Source: Euptelea pleiosperma (taxonomy: Eukaryota > Streptophyta > Magnoliopsida > Ranunculales > Eupteleaceae). Taken from it: DNA of 64,000 nucleotides. The stretch spans positions 20,343,913-20,407,912 of the forward strand of contig CM068547.1 in NCBI GenBank assembly GCA_035048495.1, given 5' to 3'. This document shows, in pieces, positions 13,801 to 25,800 of the stretch. Position 1 is the stretch's first letter. The number at the start of each line of letters is the position of its first letter. Made by a program: the position numbers and the translations under genes. Under the pieces are notes generated by a model that made no database searches, was not told where the DNA came from, and saw only the letters and a program-made list of their open reading frames with translations.

Positions 13801-16800
13801 CATGAGACCCCTCGGGTATTTATACCTAAAAGAAAATTAGGGAATCTGGAGAGGATACCTAATGAAATAATTAGTGTGTACATTAGGGAGTTTACTTGTG
13901 GACTAGAAGTGTTGACATCGTACACTAGGACCGATGGAATGTTGGTACGGAATACATCAGAATTGATAGTTTGACTTTATAGAAATGGTCACGGGTATTC
14001 TGATAAGAGAAAGGTTGACTGTTATATGAAAAGTCTTCATTGTATTCGAAGTTATACTTAAGTAATTGATGAAGAATTGAGTTTTATCGAATTACATGTG
14101 AAATTAATTTGCAAATCGTATTTGTTTTAAAATAAACAAAAGTCGCTGATTTAAGTGGTTTTACGCATGAGGAATGTACTTACTAGGCCCTAGCTCATCG
14201 TTTTAAAATGTTTTGTTTTCAGGAAAGGATAAGGGGAAGTTGGTCTGATGCTTCCAGCATTTCTGTTGATAGACTTGTGCTAGAGACGATGTTATATTTT
14301 GTTTAATTCTTCTATCTTGTAAAAGGATACATGAGTTATGTAGGTCGTTTGACCGTTTAGTAACATGTATTTGGGAGTACGATATATATACAATGTTTTT
14401 TTTTGGATGGGCATATTACGGTTTTGTTTGAGGTGAGAGATCCTCTAACATTATTAATGTGTCAATGAAGTGCGTTTCGTCTTATGGATTGTTTAAACAA
14501 AATGAAAAAAATTATCCGGTGTATTTCCGCTGCATCGTTATACCAGTTTTGTTTAACTGTGCGTTTGTATGATCAGATCACGCGTCAAGATACGAGAAAG
14601 GTCGATATGACCAAATATCGGATTTGGGGGCGTGACACTTACGATCATGTCTGTTGGGAATTCCTACTTCAAACTCCCTAATATGCCCATCCAAACCGTA
14701 ATATGCCCATCCAAAAGAAAACATTGTATATATATTGTACTCCCAAATACATGTTACTAAACGGTCAAAGGACCTACATAACTCATGTATCCTTCTACAA
14801 GATAGAAGAATTAAACAAAATATAACATCGTCAAAAGCACAAGTCTATCAACAGAAATGCTGGAAGCATCAGTCCAACTTCCCCTTATCCTTTCCTGAAA
14901 ACAAAACATTTTAAAACGATGAGCTAGGGCCCAGTAAGTACATTCCTCATGCGTAAAATCCACTTAAATCAGCGACTTTTGTTTATTTTAAAACAAATAC
15001 AATTTGCAAATGTATTTCACATGTAATTCGATAAAACTCAACTCTCTATCAATTACTTACGTATAACTTCGAATACAATGAAATCTTTTCATATAATAGT
15101 CAACCTTTCTCTTATCGGAATACCCGTGACCATTTCTATAAAGTCAAACTATCAATTCTGATGTATTTCGTACCAACATTCCATCGGTCCTAGTGTACGA
15201 TGTCAACACTTATAGTCCACAAGTAAACTCCCTAATGTGCACACTAATTGTTTCATTAGGTATCCTCTCTCCGGATTCCCTAATTTTCTTTTAGGTATAA
15301 ATACCTGAGGGGTCTCATGAATGAGACAACGCCTCTTCTTTAGGGGACTGGAACCCCAAGGGGTCTTAAGGAAATAAGACAACGCCTGATGCTTTAGGGG
15401 ACTAAAACCCCAAGGGGTCTCGAAGAAATGAGACAAAGCCTGATTCCAACTAATCTGATATTCCACATTCCCAATCACGTTCTTATTCATGTCATCAATC
15501 GTATTTATATGCATAAAATAATAATGTTTGTAGAAACATCTTTTCATGCATAGCATTCCTATTTTTGCATTTTGAAACTAAAAATAAGAACATTTAAGCC
15601 CTATTAATATCTTAGAAAACGAATACATAAAACGGATGAAAAACGCATATATCTCATTTTAAATGAATTTGAGCATGACTTCATCCAACTAAATAGATTA
15701 CACATGTCCTCATCTATCATAATTTCATGCTTTTAAGATTACAAGAAATTATCAATGCATTTACACATTTTATGTAGAAAATACAAGAATTGGGATTTTT
15801 CCTTGCTAAAATTTAACAGATAACAAGAATAGCATTTTCAGACATTTTCCCCGAAAATAATAGAATTTTCTAGAATTTTTCTACAATATTCTGTGAATTT
15901 TCTACTATTTCAAAAAAATAAAAAAAATAAAAAAATATTTATAAATAAATAAATAAATAAATAAAAAGTAATCAATTAAATAAATAAATAAATAATTAAA
16001 TAAATAATAATTAATTAATTAATTAATTAAATAAATAAATGAATAAAATAAATAACTATGTACTTACAAGTGAATACGCTAGAATCCCAAAATCTTTGAA
16101 CCTCGTACGATGCGAATCTCGAGGTAGCGCGTATCTCGAGGCAGTAGGCCCCACAAAAAAAACTTTTCAAAGGACCTCCTGAATATTTTCAGGAATTCCT
16201 AGGAATTTTCTAGAATTTCTTCTAGTTGAGGGACTTTTTTGCAAATATTCTTACCTCAGGGGTTAGAATGCAAATACCCAAATTGATGTAATTTTCTCAA
16301 GGCATGGCCTTGTATTTATAGAGGTTGAGAACTCAGAACTTTTTATTTTTAACCGATGTGGGACTATAATTTTGAAAATTGTCTTTTTTTTTTTTTTTTT
16401 TGAATTTTAATAAAAACTTAAAATGTTGCCCAGAACTAAACACAATAACTTTTGACTCGCACGTCCGATTTGGACGAACTTGATACCGATAGAAAGCTAT
16501 TGTTGAGACCTTTAAAATGGCATACATATAATGTTCAAAGTATTATAAAAATTCTACTATAATATTGCTAGAAATAGGGTTATTACAGTAAGCCTTCTGC
16601 AAGTCCAATTTGCACACAAGTCCTGGCTTACCCGATCTGATTCTCGCATCTATGCACTTGTTGGCAACTAGCACTCCATCAAGGATTTGTCTCCCATAGA
16701 CGAAAGCCCCCTGGGAGGGGGATATCACCCCTGCCAAGACTTCTGCAAGTCCACGAAAGCCCCCTAGGAATTCCCAACAGACATGATCGTAAGCCTTCTG

Positions 16801-19800
16801 CAAGTCCAATTTGCACACAAGTCCTGGCTTACCCGATCTGATTCTCGCATCTATGCACTTGTTGGCAACTAGCACTCCATCAAGGATTTGTCTCCCATAG
16901 ACGAAAGCCCCCTGGGAGGGGGATATCACCCCTGCCAAGACTTCTGCAAGTCCACGAAAGCCCCCTTGGAATTCCCAACAGACATGATCGTAAGCCTTCT
17001 GCAAGTCCAATTTGCACACAAGTCCTGGCTTACCCGATCTGATTCTCGCATCTATGCACTTGTTGGCAACTAGCACTCCATCAAGGATCTGTCTCCCATA
17101 GACGAAAGCCCCCTGGGAGGGGGAAATCACCCCTGCCAAGACTTCTCTAATTCTAGTAGCCAATACTTTAGCCAAGACTTTGTAGAAGCTGCCCACCAAG
17201 CTGATCGGTCTGTAGTCTGAGATATCGGCTGCCCCTTGCTTTTTCGGAACAAGGACAAGGAATGTGTTATTGGACCACCTGTCTAGGACACCTTCCCTGT
17301 GAAAATCCTCCATTGCTGCCATGAAGTCCTTGCCCACAATCTCCCAGCAGTGGCTAAAGAAGGCGAGGGAAAATCCATCTGGGTCCGGGGCTTTATTGAA
17401 ACTATTAAGCAATAATTTACACTATATTTCTATCATTTTGCAAAGTATTGTACAAAATATTTTATGGAATCAAAGTTCATTTTGTTGGCTAAAGAAGGCG
17501 AGGGAAAATCCATCTGGGTCCGGGGCTTTATTGAAACTATTAAGTAATAATTTACACTATATTTCTATCATTTTGCAAAGTATTGTACAAAATATTTTGT
17601 GGAATCAAAGTTCATTTTGTTGGCTAAAGAAGGCTAGGGAAAATCCATCTGAGTCCGGGGCTTTATTGAAACTATTAAGTAATAATTTACACAATATATT
17701 TCTATCATTTTGCAAAGTATTGTACAAAATATTTTGTGGAATCAAAGTTCATTTTGTGAAATATTTCAATGAACAATAAATGTTGATGGAAGCTCAGTTA
17801 CAAAATTGCAATATTTCAATGGATTTTGATAGAAATATTTGTTTATAATTTTATCAGAATATAAATGAATGAGAAAAATTTAACAAATATTGATTATTAT
17901 TATTTGTAGGTAGAACTTATAAATTACTTGTAATATTTATTCATTTTTAAAAACTAATGGGTGGCATGTGCATTTGCACGTGATTACAAAATATAAGGGA
18001 TTGTTATGGTGTGTGTGAGTGGTGCCAAGTTTGGTGTATACCCATGCAAGCTATAGTTGAGTAACATAATTAGGGTTCACATTGCTGAGTAGTATGGGCT
18101 ATGTCTGTTCCTTAGCACATCAAATAATAGATATTCTTGATGTCGGGTAGGTTTGGCACACCTTACAGATTAAATGACGTAGAAATATACTAAGTCATTA
18201 TTGATGCTTTTGTGTTCAGATGGGATGAGCTTTTGTTAGGGTCTTCTCCCATTTGACAAAAGGGTCTTCTCCCATTTGAGTTGTATATTGTTTGTGTTAT
18301 GAGGATCTCATCTTGAGGTCTGCCTCGGTTGTATTTTCTGGGGTTATCCCCTTTCTTAATTATACTTATTACTTGTCAAAGATAAAATAAATTAAAGGAA
18401 TGAATTGTTAATATGTATGGTGTTGTTTGAAATTAAGTAGTTATAATGGGTAATCTTGAAATTAAGTAGTTGTTTGAAATCAAGTTTGTACTCGCACTTA
18501 CAAATAATGACCACATTTTTACCTAGCAATTTTAATATGCATTAGAGACATTGTTCTAAACTCATAATCATACAAACAATATATCTTTTCACACAATAAA
18601 GAAAAAAAGAAAGTAAAATGTTGTATCTTCAATTCATTGTCAAATTAAACAAGTTTCCATCTCTCATCAACAGTCTAAATTCTAAATTCTCAATCTTTTA
18701 AGTTGCGTGCATGGACATGCATTTCTTGTCATCCATGTTGGGTGATGTTTCATGCGGAAACTGCTGATAAATCTGTTTTCTATTATAATTGTATTGCAAA
18801 AATTGTTTGTTGTAGTATATTAAGTTTATGCTTCTTACTTAGTATAATAAACTCAATACATTTGAAAGAGAAATAGACAATTGAGGACCCCCTTCTATGT
18901 GGAATACATGTACAAAAAATCTTGTTTGTTTTCTTATCTCTAACCCTAATCACATAGGGATTTTTTTTAAAGGCTTTATTAACTTTTTTAATCTTTTAAG
19001 GGCACTTTTAACTTGAAATTTTAAATATGGGTCAAAAAACTAAAAAAGGACCTATGGTTGATCGTGGAACTATGTTAAAATGATCTTATGCCTGTCTGGA
19101 AAGACATAGCATGATACGTGTTATAAAGTTGGTTGGTTAGTAAAAACAATCATTGATTTTTTTTGGTAACATAGGAGTCATTTTGTGATCACCTGAAATA
19201 TGCTCCATGTTTTTGTTCAAATCTTACGATTTGAAAGAACTGTGAGATTCAAGCCATTGAATTGTATTCGAATCATAAGATTCACATAGAACTCATATGA
19301 TTTATATCTAAAGGGATTCAGACATAAGATTCAAATCGTAAATTGTAGTCTCTGTGACATAATGACGGTCGTTTCCGTGTGTGAATAATAGTTATTTTTT
19401 CTGTTAAGATCTCAAATACTCCATCAATTGTGTAATAGAACGCCATGGATCTTTATTTCCACACTCCATATTGTTGTTTATTATGGTTTATAAGTGTGTA
19501 TTTTTGCTAGTTTTATCATTTTCTCAAGTTTCAGCAAACATTTTCACAATATTTTCATCATTTACATGAAAAATGTATTATTTCCTTACTCGTCAAAATA
19601 TTCCATTGCTGACTTCATGTCCCCAAAATTGAAATGTAATCCCCACATTGTTTGCAAGAAAATGGGCCCTAGAAAAGAAAATTTTCTAGCAAAAAATTAT
19701 GCTAGGAAAACTTTGATTTTTTTTTTCCATTTGGGTGTAGCCCTGAAAATAGCCTAAAAATCTGCCTTGGCAAAAAACGACGTTTGTTATTAAGGTTGTT

Positions 19801-22800
19801 TTATCATTTGGAAGTTCTGAAATTCTAGGCACACACCAAGACTTTATTGAATCCATTACTTGTCCAAATCAAAGTAAATTAAATGCCATTATTATCTGAA
19901 AATTACTTTTGTTAACGAAAGTCACTGCTAGGGCAGGAAATAGGTCATATTTGGATTAGATCCATTTAAATCCATATCTGGATAGATCCAACAACAATTG
20001 TAACTAGATCCACATAACGACATTCGAACACGACCAAAATCTACAAAAAATACCAAGAATTTTCGATTTTTTGAATTCATGAATCAATCGTCGATTAATT
20101 GGCAAAATCGACAAACTCTATGATTAATTGAAAAACTTCGGGTTCGCTGATTAATCAGTTGATTTTTTATTTTTCCTCCCTTCTGATTTCGATTTTGCTG
20201 ATTTCGGAATTTTGATTATGAATGATGAATTATGCATGAGTTATGACTTATTATTATGGAATTATAGATGTGCTTTTCATCATATAAATGTGTTTTGTTA
20301 AAAAGAACATTTCTAACTTGAAATATGCCATGATATATTTTTTATAATTTTGTCGATTTTTCCCGAATTTTCCCGACTTGACCCCTTGCCGATTTATTGC
20401 CGAATCCCGACTTTGTGACTATGGGGGGGATGAAGATGGAGACAGAAGAAAGCCATTAGAGAAAATATTTTGTGCAAAAATCGAAGGAAAAGCTTTCCTC
20501 CATTTTACAAGAAAAAAGGGTTTAGAGGATGTTTTTCGATGCTTTTGTGTCTAGATGGGCAGAGCTCCTAGGTGGTTTTGATCCTATTTGAAATCTTGTG
20601 CTGTCTTTGTTCTCCGAGGCCCTCCTTTGTTGTTCTCTGTGGGGTTCGCCCCTTAATGAATCTTATAAAAAAAAGAGAAAAAAAGAGGGAAACTAGAATT
20701 ATTTTCTACTTGAAATAAATTTCTTGCACACCAAACACCTAAAAATACTCATTTTCTTTAGAAACTAATTTTGTTGTTAATTTTTTAATGAACCATGAAG
20801 AACCTTAATACCTTGATAATGGAATTAGCTTAGAAAAGCTGTAAAATAGTCCTTCCTTTTTAGAAATTGCTGTCAGTATTGGCCATCCAGCTGCTTATAT
20901 GACAAGGATTTTGTCTTTAGAAAGTACGTGGATGCACGCCATCAAGCTTATTAGGAAAAATTGCTCAATTTTCTTCTTGCCTATATTTTCTATAATATAA
21001 TTTTTTTGACCGGTAAAGATGAATTTATTAAAGGTAGGGTTTTGACAAAACATCTTACAAAGTGAAGGAAGCTGAAACCGAACACCAAAACCCCCACCCT
21101 CCTAAAGACATCACCTCAAAGAGGGCCAAACCTAGGAGATCATACTTTCCCATCGAAAAATAAAATCTTCAAATCTAAACTATTGAAGCTCTGGAATGAC
21201 TGACCCTCAATGGTACAAAGTGGCTATGATATTCATGAAGATCTCCTCCGAATCTACCTTCTTATCTTCAAAAGTTTGATGGTTTCTTTTGATGCGGACA
21301 TCAATGCATCACATGGGTTTAACTAGTGGAAGACAAGGAAGAAGATTTTGAAGACCTCACATGCATGTGCATCATGAGGACTCCACATTGGAAAGATGCA
21401 TGTAGTTGCGTAGGAAGTTTTGAAGAGTTTTTATTTGTTTTCTATGCTTATTTTGATGTTTTTTAGAGTTTTAGGTGTCTTTACAATTAGCCCAGAGTTA
21501 GGGGGCTCATTGTAATTTTGGTTAGTTACTTTAAGTTGTACTTTTTTATAGCCATTAGATTAGATGGATGGCTGAGATTAGATTAGGAGTTTTGAGTTAT
21601 TATATAAACTCTTTTAGTTGTAATCTTTGAGGAATGATGAAATATATTGAATTTTGTTATTGAGAACTCTCTTGTGGACTGCTCTCTTCTTCCTTGGTGA
21701 GAATCCAAGCTTCCTTGGTGTGAATCTATGCTACTCGGTGAGAATCCGAAGGTAACTTCTTCTATTTCTATCTCGTTTCTTATTCTCTTTTCTTTCTCCA
21801 TCTTTGTTTTCTTTATTTTCCTTTTCTTTGGATCAAATTTGACCTAGAAAACCCAACCATATCTCTTCCATCTCTAAACCCTAACCATTGAACAACACTG
21901 TGAATAGTGTTGCGTGAATAATAACTTCCCTCCACCAGTTCTCCCTATGGTACTTTAAACCCTCCCAAAACCCTCACCATAAACCCCAAACACTCCCACA
22001 TCCCTGCGGTAACCATAGAAACCCCTAACCTCTTCTCAAATCTTAATTTTCCATGGATTTCCTTTTTCTCTCGAAACCCGGCTAAAATTTGATACTTGTC
22101 AAAAAGCCCCGAAACTTGCCAGAAACCTTCCTGAACTTCAAATAACTTATAATCTCTTAAGAAAGGAAACCATTTCAGATTTGTTTCAGCCTTTAATTGA
22201 TTCTCTAAGCTTGTTAGAAGTTCCACCTTCCATTAGATCCTCGTCGTTAAAGCAACGGGTCTATTATTGTGGGATTGTGTGAAGGCCTTGAATTTTAATA
22301 AATTTATTTGCTTGAATATGATCATTTGCGTGTGCTTAACATGAGAAAATTCTATTTCATTGTTCTTAGTAATTTTCTGTTAATCTCAGCCTTTAGTTTG
22401 AGGCCATCACATTCGTTCTGCCTCAACTTGGTATCAGAGCATTAGGTTAGCTTAGGGAGTTTGAGTCTTACACTTAAGATTTTATTTTTGTTTTGTTTTA
22501 TTTTATTTTAGATTAGTCTTGCATTAGTTTTGCATACTAGCTAGATCACCTTTAGAAATTTATAGCCACGGATATTTCTACATTGGTCCAAAGGGCTCCA
22601 ATTTTCAATGGCCAATCTGACCCGGTAGCTCTCAGTAACTAGTTATATCACATGGACTACTACTTTAAGCAGTATGTTATGTCCGAAGAGCATAAAGTTA
22701 AATTCGCCAAGTGGAAGTTGGTGGGACTAGCTAAGATCCATTGAGATATTGTGGAGCGCCAACTTGAAGAGTGGGACGCGCACCTGTTACCTCTTGGGAT

Positions 22801-25800
22801 GTTATGAAAGAAATACCTCCCAAAGTCCTACCAAGGGCGAGTCATGAGAAATCCATATGTAGAGAAGGAAATCGCAGAAAGTTGGAAGCAAATAAACAAC
22901 TTGTTGAATCAATTGAAACAAACTGTTAAGTCTTCTAAACCCATTGTTGACCCTACAGTAGAGTCTACTGAGTCTCCCAAAGTTTCTCCTAATGAACCCA
23001 CCAAGTCTCAAGTTGAGTCTACTATTGAACACATTAAGTCTATTGAGCTTATTGAGTCTACTCCTAAGCACTTTGTTGAGCCTATTGTTGAATCTAGAGA
23101 TGAGTCCACTGAGCCTGTTAGTGAGTCCATTATTGAGTACAAGTCTGGGATTCTTGTAGATTCCAATCCCACAGCAGCTTTACATAGGCTTCATGACTTG
23201 CATGCTGAGACTAATAAGGAAGTTATTTTGAATGATGATTATCATAAATTTCATGTTGATTCATATTGCATTTCTAAGGATTTTCAGGTGAATGATTTTG
23301 TTATGGTTCAGGTGAGTGACATACACCCCTATAGTATTGGACACCATATAGCTTTGAAGTATGTTGGATCTAATGCACATGTTTTGGAACTACCACTAGA
23401 CAAGGGCATCAATCCAATCTTCCACTTGGATGGCCTTGTCCTTTCTCTAGGTCTAGTAGTTGCATCTGTTGCCCCTCTTTGTGTTCCTGGTGTTCTACTT
23501 GACCATAAACTTGATCTATGCCAATGGCCTCCTCCTACACCCTTACCCTATGATAGCCCATTTTATGGTTAGACTACCATGCCATACCTATTACCACCAC
23601 CATGGTCTTCTACCCTACTCGCACCATATCCCAGCAGATATCCATTTCACAGGAGAGGCATAGGTTCACTCATGCCACATTACATTGATGGTATCTTGGT
23701 TCACATTGACTACATTATGGGTGAGAGATTGTATTCCACTAGACAAGAGGGTTGCTACGAGTACCTTGTCAAGTGGAAAGGCATACCAGATTTTGTTTGG
23801 AGCATTAAAGGCCTTATGTGCACGTATATGACATCCTTGAAGACCCCACACTGAGAAGACGTGAATATGAGATGGTTAGAGACTACTTGGCTTATTGAGG
23901 ATGAGCCACAACGACTTGATCGTGACATCCCAAATCAGTACTACAGCTTTAATTTGTCGGAGACGAATTCTTTTCAGCTGGGGAGAATTGATGCGGACAT
24001 CAAAGCATCACATGGGTTTTACCAGTGGAAGACAAGGAAGAAGATTTTGAAGACCTCACATGCATGCGCATCATGAAGACTCCACATTGGAAAGATGCAT
24101 GTGGGCTGCGTAGGAAGTTTTGAAGAGTTTTTATTTGTTTTCTATGCTTATTTTGATATTTTTTAGAGTTTTAGGTGTCTTTGCAGTTAGCCTAGAGTTA
24201 GGGGGTTCATTGTAATTTTGGTTAATTACTTTAAGTTGCTATACTTTTTTATAGCCATTAGATTAGATGGATGGCTGAGATTAGATTAGGGAGTTTTGAG
24301 TTATTATATAAACTCTTTTAGTTGTAATCTTTGAGGAATGATGAAATATATTGAATTTTGCTATTGAGAACACTCTTGTGGAGTGCTCTCTTCTTCCTTG
24401 GTGAGAATCCAAGCTACTCGGTACGAATCCGAAGGTAACTGCTTCTATCTCTATCTTCTCTCTTATTCTCTTCTCTTTCTCTTTCTCCATCTTCATTTTC
24501 TTTTTGATCAAGTTGACCTAGAAAACCCAACCATATCTCTTTTATCTCGAAACCCTAACCATTGATCACAACCATGAATAGTGTCGTTTGAATAGTACCA
24601 CGTGAATAGTGCTGTGTGAATAGTAACCCTCCCCAAACCCTCACTATAAACCCCAAACACTCCCAGATCTATGCGGTAACCATAGAAATCCCTAACCTCT
24701 TCTCAAACCCTAATTTTCTATAGATTTTCTTTTTCTCCCGAAACCCGGCTAAAATTTGATATTTGTCAAAAAGCCCCAAAACTTGCCAGAAACCTTCCTG
24801 AACTTCAAATAACTAATAATCTCTTAATAATTTTCTGTTAATCTCAGCCTTTAGTTTGAGGCCATCACATTCGTCTTGCATCATATTACCTTCCAAAGCT
24901 CCCAACAAATGGCTAATGGGGTTGGCCTCCACAATGTACGGCCGCGAGCTGAGAAGGCTTTAGAGTACCATCCTTTGGAAGTATCGAACACGGATTTGGG
25001 GAAGACCCAATACATGCCGAAGAGGCACAAAAAGCGCTCCCAAATCTTCATAGACACGCTGCAATGAATAAGCAAATGATTAGTAGTCTCCTCATCGCCT
25101 CGGCATAAGATACATCTGCTTGGTAGGTGAAGACCATGTTTCCTTAACTTCTCCACAGAAAGGATTTTATCCAACATCGTGCAGCAAATGAAGAAAATGA
25201 CTTTGGAAGGGATATGGGTCCCCCAAATATTTTTGGAGGGGAAAACGCTGTGCATAGGAGGACCCCTTAGAGAAGTATAGAGAGATTTGACCGAAAATCT
25301 GCCCTTCAAGTCATAGTTCCACCATCTACTATCCTCTACATTGTCCGAGAGCTTCCACCCCTTCAAGCTGACAGAGCAAGGAAGCCACAATGTCCACCTC
25401 CCAGTTGTTAATCCGCCTTCTAAGACCCAAATCCCGACTCAGAATGCTATTGTCTATAGAAGCAACGTCGCGAACCGAGTCGCCTTTATGATTCGAAATG
25501 GCATAAATCGATGGAAACTGCTCTTTCAGAGGAAGGTCCCCACACCAACTGTCTTCTCAGAATCTTACTTTGTTGCCAATTCCCACTTTAAATTTGCTCT
25601 CGTTCCTGATCGCCCCGAGCATCTTGGAGATACCTCTCCAAACCCCCGTCGTGTAAGAATAGGTAGGAACTCTGTTGTGCCACCCGAAAGAATTGACGCC
25701 TTGCTTGGCCGAGATCACTCTTCTCCATAGGCTCTCAAACTTAACACTGAATCTACATAACCATTTACCAAGCAGGGCGTTGTTCATGAGCTTGATTTGG

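Larger units (their letters stand above)
5949..14637 (+). mobile_element. Ty3/gypsy LTR retrotransposon, complete in layout but decayed
   Basis: Two long LTRs (5949-7962 and 12585-14637) flank a tRNA-Met-type primer site, gag, a protease-RT-RNase H-integrase polyprotein and a polypurine tract. LTRs begin TGTAATGACCC and end GGGGGCGTGACA. The domain order RT, RNase H, integrase is the gypsy order. The integrase C-terminal region, ending in a KVLWQHH...[15 protein letters not shown] stretch, resembles chromovirus (Tekay/Del-like) elements; that lineage is tentative. Several in-frame stops and frameshifts make it non-autonomous. The left flank is GAGGG but the right flank is CTTAC, so it lacks a matching target duplication (see findings). 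It is inserted in an antisense LINE. Confidence 0.93.
17756..21002. other. DnaJ intron 1, middle AT-rich stretch
   Basis: No gene or complete element is seen. It holds two short LINE 3'-tail-like pieces (listed separately), imperfect palindromic stretches around gattcaaatc near 19200-19340, and cgattaatc-rich sequence near 20070-20160. The rest is unassigned. Confidence 0.45.
21290..24883 (+). mobile_element. Ty3/gypsy element with large internal deletion
   Basis: Two related LTRs (21290-22426 and 23989-24883) both start TGATGCGGACATC and end in ...TCA. A primer site TTGGTATCAGAGC follows the left LTR and a gctggggagaa tract precedes the right one. The 1.56 kb interior has gag at the start and an integrase C-terminal/chromodomain at the end, with no protease, RT, RNase H or integrase core. 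It could move only with help from another element. A clear 5-bp target duplication is not visible (TCTTT left, TATTA right). Confidence 0.88.

Noticed and set aside
17321..17779. 152-codon + strand frame with three repeated blocks
   Set aside because: It is the antisense of LINE sequence plus flank, kept open by the 135-bp triplication.
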